Source: CAZDKK01 sp964603725
GTDB lineage: Bacteria; Eisenbacteria; RBG-16-71-46; CAIMUX01; WJJG01
Direction: 5' to 3'
Length of the DNA: 64,000 bases
Assembly (NCBI GenBank): GCA_964603725.1
Contig: CAZRWW010000010.1
Coordinates: forward strand, 37,426-101,425
Part shown: positions 1 through 8,842 of the stretch, piece after piece
How the letters are laid out: every line of letters begins with the position of its first letter
How positions within the stretch are numbered: the first letter of the stretch is position 1
The notes under the pieces: model-generated
Told to the model about the DNA's origin: nothing
Seen by the model: only the letters and a program-made list of their open reading frames with translations
The model's database searches: none
Program-made: the position numbers and the translations under genes

Positions 1-951
1 CGAATCGTAGACCTCCAGACACACGTCGCAGCTCGCGCGCAGCTCGAAGGCGATCTCGGTCTCCGGGCGACCGGGGCTGGGCTGCGCCGGATAAAGGACC
101 GGCGCCAGGTCGGACGCAACGCGGCTGCCCGGCTGTTCCTGAACGGCGGCCATGTTCATGAGCTCGGGAATCGAGACCTTGGCGCCTTGCCAGATCTCCA
201 ACGTGTTGTCGGCCTGGAAGACGGTGTCCTGGAAGAAGCAGATGACCTCGCACTCTCCCTCGACCCACGTGCCTTGGAGCTGGAAGGGCAGCGTGACGGA
301 AGCGTACCCGTTTGCGGCGAGCGACACCGGCGTGCCGGTCTCCGTGGGAACCATGTCGCGCATGACGTGGTGGTGCCAATCGAGCTGATTGGGAGCCACA
401 TAGTACAGCTCCGACTCGGTGAGCACGCAATGCAGCTTGCCCGAGAGGCTGCTCGTGCCGGCGTTGTGGAGCATCACGGTCACGAAGCCCGTGCGCGTGC
501 CCGCGTCATAGTCGCCGCTCAGATCGAGGGTCACGTTGGACTGAACGGGCAGCCTGTTCAGCAGGTGGTTCTCCCAGCCCGAGTAGATGTATCCAGGGGT
601 CGGGCAGCCGTCCAGCCACAACCACGGCCAGGCATAGTAGTAGCTGCCCCCGTAGTAGTAGGGCGGCGGATAGGTGTGCCAGCGGCTGTAGCCCTCGGTG
701 GTGTAGTAGGGAGCGGCGGTGTTGGTGTAGTAGGCGATCGCCGCCACGCGCGTGTTGTACACGTCGGCCAGTCTGTCCAGCTCACGGCTGGCTTGCAGGC
801 AGGACCCTCAGGTGGTGCTGGTGAAGTATTCCAGGACCGCCATGCGCTCGACGGCGCCGGCCGCGCCCGACCCGATCGCGATGATCAGGGCGGGGACCAG
901 CGTCAGCCCGAACGCCATCCGCGTCAGGACCCGGCTCCGAGAATCGTGCAT
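1..951 (-). CDS. Secreted thioredoxin-like protein with in-frame UGA (probable selenocysteine), FlgD-like C-terminus, partial
   Basis: The frame starts at ATG 951-949 and runs 317 codons to the window edge with one internal stop, TGA at 810-808 (codon 48). Residues 1-33 look like a signal peptide with a hydrophobic stretch near residues 13-33. Next comes AVLEYFTSTT-U-GSC, the usual layout of a thioredoxin-fold active site in secreted proteins (E-x-F-T then CxxC), with UGA exactly where the first Cys should stand. Reading continues cleanly through a Tyr-rich stretch, a beta-rich domain and the beginning of a FlgD-Ig/Por-type sorting domain (PSPGRPETEIAFEL) that is cut by the window edge. A hairpin suited to a bacterial SECIS lies just after the UGA. 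I infer a UxxC redox protein exported from the cell. The alternative is a nonsense-mutated CxxC gene. The C-terminus is missing here. Confidence 0.72.
773..810 (-). promoter_or_regulatory. Candidate bacterial SECIS element
   Basis: On the minus strand, directly after UGA (810-808), a perfect 5-bp stem CCAGC/GCUGG closes a five-base loop CGUGA (stem 791-787 and 781-777, loop 786-782). Outer CUG/CAG pairing at 798-796 and 775-773 can extend it. The loop starts 22 bases after the UGA and has G as its second base. Both features fit the general bacterial SECIS model (loop roughly 16-37 bases downstream, a G in the first two loop bases). Folding was done by eye only. Confidence 0.55.
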
Positions 952-954
952 GAC

Positions 955-2922
955 CTACCTCCATGGTTGTGGATGCCCAGGAATTGTACCATGTCGCGGT
1001 TGCGCCCGCGTATAGACGGCCCACCCGCCGCCCTCGAAGGCCGCGCTGAAGCCGCCCGCCGCCAAAACCTCCCCGAGGCGCCGCGCCAGGAGCTCGTCCG
1101 GAACGGGCGCGGGGCAGTAGGGATCCCACACGATCGCCTCGAAGCGCTCGAGCGGACGCCGAGGGGGCCAGCCACGCCAGTCCCGCTCGAAATCGACCGG
1201 CCGCAGCAGGGGGAACGGCTCGAAGCGCGCGTAGAGCGTGCGCCGCGGATCAAGGGCAGCGAGCGCGGCGCGGAGCCGGGGATCCGGCGGATCGGGGCGC
1301 GCGCTCTGCTGGAAGGCGGCCGCGAGCTCGGAGGCGTCCGCCCGGCCGCCCGCCACGGCGTCCGCCGAACCGGGCGGGCGCCAGTCGCGTCGGGCCAGCA
1401 CGATCAAGGCCTCGGGCGATGCGCTGACCCGCGCATTGACGTCCGGAAAGCGGGGCGGCGTGTAGCTGGCCGCGAGGATCTCATCGCGCGTGTGCAAGCG
1501 CAGGAAGTAGGCCAGCTCCCAGTCCGAGATCACCTCGCGATGACCCTGCGCCAGCAGCTCGCGGGCCAACAGCGGGCGCAGCGAGGCCTGCGGCAGAACC
1601 CAGGCGGCCGTGGCGGAAAGAGCGGTGATCGCGCCCAGGATCGCCAGGCACACCGCGATCGGCGCGACGTGGCGCGCGGGCCAGACGCCCAGGCCGCGCG
1701 CCGCGGACAGCACGAGGAACGGGGTCAGGGGCAGCGTGTAGCGGAACCACTGGGGGTCGTTCCGGAACTCGGGCGTCACGAGCAGAACGGCCAGGCCCCC
1801 CGCGCCCAGGTACGCCGCCAGCGCCAGCCCGGGGTCGACCGCGCCGAGCCACGCCCGCCGCCGGCGCGCGGCGCGGATCCAGTCGATGACGCCCAGGGCC
1901 GAGACGACGAGATACACGAGCGTGAACAGAGCGAGCGCCACCGCGGCTTCGTTGCTCGACCACGTGCCGGTGGTGAGCGCGGCGGGGAAGGCGCGGGCGA
2001 GATCGGCCAGGAGCGCGGGGCGCAGGATCGACGCAAGCTCCGGCGCCCAGCCGGTGCCCTCCGTGCCGGGAGGACCGAGCGCCGCCGGAACCAGGCGCGG
2101 CAACCAGAGCGGAAGATAGCCGGCGAGGAAGCCCAGCGCGGCGACGCCCAGCGACAGAACGCCCGCCGGCCGCGGCCTCCAGCGCGCCGCAACCTGTCCC
2201 ACGAGCAGCGCCAGGGCCGCGGGCACGAACAGCAGCGCCTGATCGTGGGTCCAGACTGCCAGCCCGAGCAGGACTCCGCCCAGGAGCGAGTCGCGGAGGC
2301 AACGCGATCCGGACTCGCGCCTCGCCGGCCAGAGCAGGAGCGTGCCCAGCAGCCCGAGCACGAGCGACTCGAGATACCCGCCGCGCGCCTTGACGCCGGC
2401 CAGGAAGAGGACCGCGGGCGGAAGCAGCCAGACCAATGCCAACCGGAGCGCAGGGCGGCGCGACGCGTCTTCCGTTGCCCGCCTCTGCCAGGCGCGCAGA
2501 ACCCAGAGACCGAGCGGCACCCAGAGCAGCGGCGACAGCCGCACGGCCGTGGCCGAGGGTCCGAACAGAGCCACCCAAGGCGCGGCGATGAGACTCTGCA
2601 GCGCACCCATGTAACTCTGCCCGGGGAGGAAGAGCGAGAAGCGACCCGCGAGGATCTCACGGGCGTGCAGGCCTACCAGAGCCTCATCGGCGTCGAAGTT
2701 GGCGGGCCACTGCGCGAGAAACCCGATTCGCGTGGCCACGGCCAGCAGCAGCAGCGCGGGCCAGGCGAGTCGGATCGCGAGGCGCCGCGCGCGCGAACGG
2801 CGCGGGACTTGTCCGGCCTCCTCCGGGTGCAGGCTCATGCGGGCGAGCATACCCCAGCCGGCCGGAGGCTGATAGCCCGTCCGGCGGGACCCGGCCCAGT
2901 GGCCGGGGTATTCCCGGCGCAC
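955..2922 (-). CDS. GT-C family membrane glycosyltransferase (ArnT/PMT-like)
   Basis: A polytopic protein of up to 655 residues. A first membrane helix (about residues 48-65) is followed by a loop with NFDADEALVG, the acidic motif expected in the first extracytoplasmic loop of GT-C enzymes, which transfer sugar from a polyprenyl phosphate donor. About ten more hydrophobic segments follow up to residue 440, then a soluble C-terminal domain. The start is uncertain. GTG at 2922 touches the stop of the upstream radical SAM gene (TGA then GTG), suggesting translational coupling. ATG at 2838 would remove 28 polar residues and lead straight to the membrane helix. Substrate and acceptor cannot be read from sequence. 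Likely cotranscribed with the radical SAM gene. Confidence 0.75.
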   Translation of the reverse strand: MRREYPGHWAGSRRTGYQPPAGWGMLARMSLHPEEAGQVPRRSRARRLAIRLAWPALLLLAVATRIGFLAQWPANFDADEALVGLHAREILAGRFSLFLPGQSYMGALQSLIAAPWVALFGPSATAVRLSPLLWVPLGLWVLRAWQRRATEDASRRPALRLALVWLLPPAVLFLAGVKARGGYLESLVLGLLGTLLLWPARRESGSRCLRDSLLGGVLLGLAVWTHDQALLFVPAALALLVGQVAARWRPRPAGVLSLGVAALGFLAGYLPLWLPRLVPAALGPPGTEGTGWAPELASILRPALLADLARAFPAALTTGTWSSNEAAVALALFTLVYLVVSALGVIDWIRAARRRRAWLGAVDPGLALAAYLGAGGLAVLLVTPEFRNDPQWFRYTLPLTPFLVLSAARGLGVWPARHVAPIAVCLAILGAITALSATAAWVLPQASLRPLLARELLAQGHREVISDWELAYFLRLHTRDEILAASYTPPRFPDVNARVSASPEALIVLARRDWRPPGSADAVAGGRADASELAAAFQQSARPDPPDPRLRAALAALDPRRTLYARFEPFPLLRPVDFERDWRGWPPRRPLERFEAIVWDPYCPAPVPDELLARRLGEVLAAGGFSAAFEGGGWAVYTRAQPRHGTIPGHPQPWR

Positions 2923-4089
2923 TCAGACGGTGACTTCCTCGGTGTGCTCCGGCTCCAGTCGCGGCGCGCGACGACCCGGGCGGGTGCGCCTGTAGATCCG
3001 CAGATTCTGGGCGGCCTTGTTGCAGGTCGTGAAGCACTCCTTGCAGATGGGCCGGCCCGTGCGAGGCATGGCGAGCGAGTTCCGGCGGTACTGGCGGTAG
3101 CGCGACCCGTACCAGATCTCCGCGAAGCTCTGCTCGTGGATATTGCCCAGCACCTCCTCCTCGCAGTAGCAGCACGGGACCACCACGCCGTCGGGTCCGA
3201 TGACGCAGAAGACCCATCCTTCGTAGCAGGGGATCTTGCGCTGCAGGGGATTGCTCTGGACTCTGCCCTGTCCGGACCGGAGAGGCAGATGCGTCGTGAA
3301 CTCGGCGAAGTTGTGGATGATGCCCGCCCGATCGAGACGGCTTTGCCACTGCGGCACGCCGGCGAGCAGGCGGGCCATGTCCTCGGGCGTCAGGCGCAGA
3401 TGGGCCGTCTCGGGCAGCTCGCCCATGACGTTCCAGACGATCTCGTCGACGCCGAGGTCCAGGCAGGTCTGGGCCATGCCGTCGAAGTCGTCCAGATTGT
3501 CGCGGCAGACGACGTGACTCGCGCGCACCCATGGACGCTGCTGGCCCGCGGCGCGCCGCCGCTCGAGGACATCCTTGAGAAACGCGATGGCCTTGTCCCA
3601 CAGATCGGAGCCGTTGATGAGCCGGTAGGTCTCGCGCGTGCCCGCATTGAGCGAGACCGTCAGTCGGTCCAGCTTCGTTTCCACCAGGGTGGGCGCGAAA
3701 TCGGACCCGGCCAGAGTGGCATTGGTGACCATGGCGCACGCCATCCCCGTCCCCTTGATCGCCCTCACGATCTCGCTCGGATTGGGGTGCGCGATCGGGT
3801 CCCCCTTGCCGGACAGCTCGACCAGATCGACCCCGGCCTGGGCGAGCTCGCGCGCCAGCCGGCGGATCGTGGGCAGATCCATGGTCTTGCGGCCGCCGGC
3901 GTAGGTGCGCCACGCGGTGACCGGGGCGGGTTGGAGCCTGCCGTGCGATTCGCAGAAGACGCAGCGGAGGTTGCAGTGGTGCGTGACCTCCAGGCTGACC
4001 ACCTGCGGTCCGACCAGGGGACGGCCCAGGGCGGCGCCGAGCATCCGTCGCGCCTGGCGAGAGCGGGATGTGAACTTGAACCGATCCAT
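2923..4089 (-). CDS. Radical SAM/SPASM domain protein
   Basis: A 388-residue protein. THHCNLRCVFC near residues 36-46 is the CxxxCxxC motif that binds the 4Fe-4S cluster used to cleave S-adenosylmethionine. Next come the glycine-rich GKGDP and the strand motifs of a radical SAM barrel. The C-terminal third is SPASM-like: a Cys before YEGW, then VVPCCYCEEEVLGNI and CKECFTTC, which can hold auxiliary clusters. Enzymes of this layout modify peptides, act on sugars, or mature other enzymes, and the substrate is not evident here. No precursor peptide gene was recognised nearby. It sits immediately upstream of, and abuts, the GT-C glycosyltransferase gene, so a role in making or modifying a surface glycan or glycopeptide is possible but inferred. 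Confidence 0.85.
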   Translation of the reverse strand: MDRFKFTSRSRQARRMLGAALGRPLVGPQVVSLEVTHHCNLRCVFCESHGRLQPAPVTAWRTYAGGRKTMDLPTIRRLARELAQAGVDLVELSGKGDPIAHPNPSEIVRAIKGTGMACAMVTNATLAGSDFAPTLVETKLDRLTVSLNAGTRETYRLINGSDLWDKAIAFLKDVLERRRAAGQQRPWVRASHVVCRDNLDDFDGMAQTCLDLGVDEIVWNVMGELPETAHLRLTPEDMARLLAGVPQWQSRLDRAGIIHNFAEFTTHLPLRSGQGRVQSNPLQRKIPCYEGWVFCVIGPDGVVVPCCYCEEEVLGNIHEQSFAEIWYGSRYRQYRRNSLAMPRTGRPICKECFTTCNKAAQNLRIYRRTRPGRRAPRLEPEHTEEVTV

Positions 4090-4298
4090 GCGCAGTCCCT
4101 CCGGACACGACCTTCACGGTGAATCTGACCAAGTGTACCACGGGCCTCGGATGGAGACCCAGGCCAAGCCGGGCCGTGGGCCGCGCGCCCGCCGACGCAG
4201 CCGGCGAGCGTCCGGAACCGCACACCCGCCGTCCGCCAGCGAACGATCCGTCGGGGGCGCGACCGACGTAACATGCTCCCTCGCAATCAGTTGCGTTC

Positions 4299-4314
4299 TG
4301 GCCCGGCTGTTGCA
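4299..4314 (+). promoter_or_regulatory. Candidate sigma-54 promoter (-24/-12)
   Basis: TGGCCCGGCTGTTGCA matches the sigma-54 consensus TGGCACG-N4-TTGCW with one mismatch (C for A at position 5) and the correct ten-base spacing between the invariant GG and GC. It lies 54 bases before the GTG start of the efflux operon at 4368. That operon itself encodes a sigma-54-dependent activator. Two short perfect inverted repeats lie just upstream: CGTCGG/CCGACG at 4249-4268 and CGCAA/TTGCG at 4282-4295. They could be activator sites but are closer than usual. Confidence 0.6.
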
Positions 4315-4367
4315 TGCCGGTCGGGCGTAGCCCAGCTGATCTCGGAGCCTCACCGGAGGGCATCGAC

Positions 4368-5617
4368 GTGGACCCGATGGATCGCGCCATTGCGCCGCAC
4401 GAGCTCCGCCGGCGTCGCGCCCGGCGCCTCCTGACCAGCGCCGCTTGCCTCGCGCTGGCGTTGATCGCGGTGCGCGTGGCCGTCGGCCTGGCGCGGCCGA
4501 CCGTGGATCGCTCGCGCCTGCGCACCGCCATCGTCGACCGCGGCCCGATCGAGGCGAGCGTCTCGGCGCGTGGCACGGTCGTCCCCGTGTACGAGCGCAT
4601 CATCACCAGCCCGATCGACACCCGCGTGACGGACATCCTGAAGCTGCCCGGGTCCGCGCTGCAGGCCGGCGAGCCGATCCTCGCGCTCGATGTGACCGCC
4701 GCGCGGCTGGCGCTCGAGAAGTCGCAGGACCGGGTCGCGCTCAAGCAGAACGAGCGCGAGCGGGTCGGCGTGGAGCTCGAGCGCGCGCTCAGCGATCTGC
4801 GCGGCCGGCGCTCCGTGCAGGAACTGGAGGTCGAGACGTGCCACCGCCGCGCGGACCGCGATCGGCGTCTCGTGGAGCTGGGGGTGTGCAGCGAGGAGCA
4901 GGCCCGCGCGTCCGAGGCGGACGCGGCGCGGGCGGCCATCGAGCTCGCGCAGCTCGAGGAGAGCATCGCCAACGCGCAGCGCGCCCGCGACGTGCAGATG
5001 CGCGGCTTCGATCTCGAGGTGGGCATCCTGGGCAAGGAACGCGACGAGGCGGCTCGCCTGTTGCGGCTCGCGGTGCCGGCGGCCGATCGCCCCGGTGTGC
5101 TGACCTGGGTCGTCCCCAGCGAGGGCGCGGCCGTGCGTCAGGGGGAGGCGATCGCGCGCATTGCCGATCTGAGCGCCTTCAGCGTCGAGGCCGTCGTGGC
5201 CGACGTGCACGCGGGCCGGCTGATGCGCGGGCAGGCGGCCGAGATTGTCGCCGGCGAGACCCGCCTGCGCGGGCAAGTCGCCAACGTCCGGCCCACGGTC
5301 GAGAACGGCATGGTGACCTGCGAAGTGACGCTCGACGAGCCGGACCACGCCATCCTGCGGCACAACCTGCGCGTCGACGTCTATGTCATCACCGAGCGCA
5401 GGGACGACACCCTACGGGTCAAGCGCGGCGCCTACGTCGCCCTCGACGGCGGCGATGCGGTGTTCGTCGTGCGCGGCAACGTCGCCGAACGAACGCCGGT
5501 GACCTTCGGCATCAGCAACCACGAGACGAGCGAGATCCTGGCGGGCCTGGCGCCGGGCGACGAAGTCGTCATCTCGGACATGAAGAGGTATGCGCGTGTG
5601 AAGGAGGTGAAGCTGCG

Positions 5618-5621
<4 letters not shown>
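4368..5621 (+). CDS. MacA-like periplasmic adaptor (HlyD/RND membrane-fusion family)
   Basis: About 417 residues. A single N-terminal membrane helix (about residues 21-41) is followed by a barrel/lipoyl half, a long alpha-helical hairpin (about residues 105-225, with Glu/Arg-rich heptads) and the second lipoyl and beta-barrel halves, the classic adaptor order. Such proteins bridge a MacB-type ABC transporter to an outer-membrane channel. GTG at 4368 was chosen because GGAGGG stands 7 bases upstream; ATG at 4377 is possible. The stop overlaps the ATPase start by 4 bases. No TolC-like channel gene occurs in the window. A candidate sigma-54 promoter lies upstream, and the operon carries its own two-component pair. 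Confidence 0.85.
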
Positions 5622-6313
<692 letters not shown>

Positions 6314-6327
6314 TCGGGGAGGGTCGT

Positions 6328-7572
6328 ATGCTCAAGAACCACGTGAGTATCGCAGGGAAGGTCCTGGCGCGCCGTAAGTTCTTCACCTTCATCAGCCTCT
6401 TCGGCATCGGCTTCACGCTGATGGTGCTGACGATCGGAGCCGGCGTGCTCGACGTGGCGGTGACTCCGGGAGCGCCCGAGGTCAACCTCGGCCGCACCCT
6501 CTTCTTCAATCGCGCAATCATGAAGGGCACCAAATCCGAGTGGTGGAGCTCGCCCGGCTACCGCCTGCTCGATCGTTACCTGCATGACATCCCGGGGCTA
6601 GAGCAGTTCTCGATCACATCGGACCCCGTCATCGCGGCCGCGTTCCTGGGCGACCGGAAGATCGAGATCCACACGCGCTTCACCGACGCGGCCTTCTGGG
6701 AGATCCACCGCTTCGACTTTCTCGAAGGTGAGCCCTACAGCGAGGAGGACGACCGCAACGGGAACCACGTGGCCGTCATCAGTGCCGACACGCGCAAGCG
6801 CTACTTCGGGGGGCGCCCCGCCCTCGGGCGGACGATCGAGCTCAACCAACTCAGCTTCCGTGTCGTCGGCGTGGTGGCGGACGTGGCCTACCATCGCGCC
6901 GGCGCCTTCTCTGGAGTGTGGGCTCCCCTGGGCACCTACCCCAATCGTGAGGTCATGGACAACCTGATGGGCGGCTTCAACGCCATCCTGCTGGCGCGCG
7001 GCCGGGCCGATTTCCCGCGCATCCGCGAGGAGTTCCAGGCCCGCCTCACTCGGGTGGAGTTCTCCCAACCGGAACGCTTCGATCGCATGATCGGACGGCT
7101 GACCACGCGTTGGGACGACTACCTCTCGCCGATCAGCGACGTCGACGACAGCGGCGAGCTGCGCATCCGGCACCAGTTCCACGCGGTTCTAGGGATCGCC
7201 GCGGCGTTCATGCTGCTGCCGTTGTTCAACCTGATCAGCATCAACATGAGTCGCATCTACGAGCGCGCCTCCGAGATCGGCGTGCGCAAAGCTTTCGGCG
7301 CCTCTGCGCTCGATCTGGTCGGGCAATTCGTGGTGGAGAACATTGTGCTCTGCCTCATCGGCGGCATGCTGGCCCTGGTGGGCGTCTTTGCCGTGCTGGC
7401 CGTCGTCAATGCCAGCGGGGTCATCCCGCAGGCCGGCTTCCGCTTCAACTACCGCGTCTTCATCTACGCCATGCTGCTGGCGAGCGCCTTCGGCGTCCTG
7501 TCGGGGGCCTATCCTGCCTGGCGGATGTCCCGCATCCATCCGGTCGCGGCCCTGAGGGGAGGACTCCGATGA
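6328..7572 (+). CDS. MacB-type ABC permease (first of two)
   Basis: 414 residues with the MacB layout: one N-terminal membrane helix (about residues 20-42), a large periplasmic domain (about 45-285), then three C-terminal helices. Before the second helix lies the cytoplasmic stretch RIYERASEIGVRKAFGA, typical of FtsX/MacB permeases; the C-terminus reads YPAWRMSRIHPVAALRGG, also a family signature. The ATPase is on a separate gene, unlike fused E. coli MacB. GGGGAGGG stands just before the ATG. The stop overlaps the next permease gene by 4 bases, so the two probably form a heterodimer. Confidence 0.9.
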   Translation: MLKNHVSIAGKVLARRKFFTFISLFGIGFTLMVLTIGAGVLDVAVTPGAPEVNLGRTLFFNRAIMKGTKSEWWSSPGYRLLDRYLHDIPGLEQFSITSDPVIAAAFLGDRKIEIHTRFTDAAFWEIHRFDFLEGEPYSEEDDRNGNHVAVISADTRKRYFGGRPALGRTIELNQLSFRVVGVVADVAYHRAGAFSGVWAPLGTYPNREVMDNLMGGFNAILLARGRADFPRIREEFQARLTRVEFSQPERFDRMIGRLTTRWDDYLSPISDVDDSGELRIRHQFHAVLGIAAAFMLLPLFNLISINMSRIYERASEIGVRKAFGASALDLVGQFVVENIVLCLIGGMLALVGVFAVLAVVNASGVIPQAGFRFNYRVFIYAMLLASAFGVLSGAYPAWRMSRIHPVAALRGGLR

Positions 7573-8810
7573 TCCGCCACTGTTTCAAGCTGGCCTGGAA
7601 CCGCCGCCGGGCGAATGGACTCATCTTGGTGGAGCTGATCGGCTCCTTCCTGGTCCTCTGCGGCGTGCTGGCCGCCGTAGTGTACAACCTCGACCAGTGG
7701 CGGCGGCCGATGGGATTCGAGCACGACGATGTCTGGAGCCTGGCGATCGACTCGGGAACCTACTCGACCTTGAGTGACGAGGGCAAGCTGGCCGCGCACG
7801 AGCGGGCGACTCGGCTGGCGCAAGAAGTGCGTGCCCGGCCGGAGATAGAGCACGTGAGCGCTTGCGGCTACAACGTGCCCTTCGCGCGCAGCACCGCCCA
7901 GACCCTCAACTACATCCAGGGCGTGCGCGAGGAGGTGGAGGTGAGTGAGGTTGACCCGGAGCTCCAAGAGGTGCTGGATCTGGAAGTCGTGGCCGGCCGC
8001 TGGCTGGAGCCGGGCGAGGGCGATCTCAACTGGCGGCCGGTCGTGATCTCCCGGAACTACGCCGAGCTGCTCTTCGGGAACGACGACCCGATCGGGCAAC
8101 CCCTCGTCGAGCGCGACGAGAAGGGCGCGATCGAACAGCCCGAGGAGGGACGCGGCGAGAAGCGCGTGGTGGGCGTCATCCAGAGCATGCGCCGCCGGGG
8201 ATCCTGCGCGCCGGCGCCCCTCAGCGAGTTTCAAGTCCGTCCCAGTGTGGCCGGGGATCCCGGCCGAACCGAGCCCCCGGTCGCGCTCCTGCTCAAGCTC
8301 AGACCGGGCGTCACGGCGGCCTTCGAGGAGCGGCTGCTGCGCCTGGCCCACGACATCGCCCCCGATTGGAAGTTCGAGGTCATTGCGCTGGAGGACGCGC
8401 GCCGGGACCTGCTGCGCGACACGTGGCTCCCGGTGCTCATGGGCGGGTCGGTGGCCGGGTTCCTGGTGATCATGGTGGGGATGGGGCTGGTGGGCGTCCT
8501 GTGGCAGACGGTCGCGCGCCGCACGCGCGAGCTCGGGCTGCGGCGGGCGTTGGGGGCGACCGCGACGGCCGTGCGCTGGCAGGTGCTCGGCGAGCTGCTG
8601 GCTCTGACCACGGGGGCCGTGGTGGTCGGAGCCCTCATCTTCCTTCAGTTGCCGATCCTGCACGTCTTCAGTCAGGCCGGGTATCATATCTATCTGATAG
8701 CGCTTGCCATCGGGGTGGCGGTGATCTATCCCTTCGTCGTGCTCTGCGGCCTCTACCCGAGCTGGCTGGCCACGCGCGTGCACCCTGTGCAAGCGCTGCA
8801 GCACGAGTAG
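7569..8810 (+). CDS. MacB-type ABC permease (second of two)
   Basis: 413 residues, same architecture as the upstream permease: N-terminal helix (about residues 17-38), periplasmic domain, and three C-terminal helices with the family stretch RTRELGLRRALGATATAVR and the closing YPSWLATRVHPVQALQHE. The periplasmic domain differs clearly from that of its neighbour, which points to a heterodimeric exporter. The ATG overlaps the stop of the first permease. The regulator gene follows after 32 bases. Confidence 0.9.
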   Translation: MIRHCFKLAWNRRRANGLILVELIGSFLVLCGVLAAVVYNLDQWRRPMGFEHDDVWSLAIDSGTYSTLSDEGKLAAHERATRLAQEVRARPEIEHVSACGYNVPFARSTAQTLNYIQGVREEVEVSEVDPELQEVLDLEVVAGRWLEPGEGDLNWRPVVISRNYAELLFGNDDPIGQPLVERDEKGAIEQPEEGRGEKRVVGVIQSMRRRGSCAPAPLSEFQVRPSVAGDPGRTEPPVALLLKLRPGVTAAFEERLLRLAHDIAPDWKFEVIALEDARRDLLRDTWLPVLMGGSVAGFLVIMVGMGLVGVLWQTVARRTRELGLRRALGATATAVRWQVLGELLALTTGAVVVGALIFLQLPILHVFSQAGYHIYLIALAIGVAVIYPFVVLCGLYPSWLATRVHPVQALQHE

Positions 8811-8842
8811 GCCCCCGGGTCCCGCAGGTCGTGAGGGGATTG

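Noticed and set aside
1..951. UGA read as Trp (altered genetic code)
   Set aside because: Many genes here end in TGA, including tightly overlapping ATGA junctions, and Trp is encoded by TGG throughout.
187..4122. 1,311-codon rightward frame over the first four kilobases
   Set aside because: It lies antisense to three coherent genes and encodes low-complexity Arg/Gly/Ala protein, a usual artefact in high-GC DNA.
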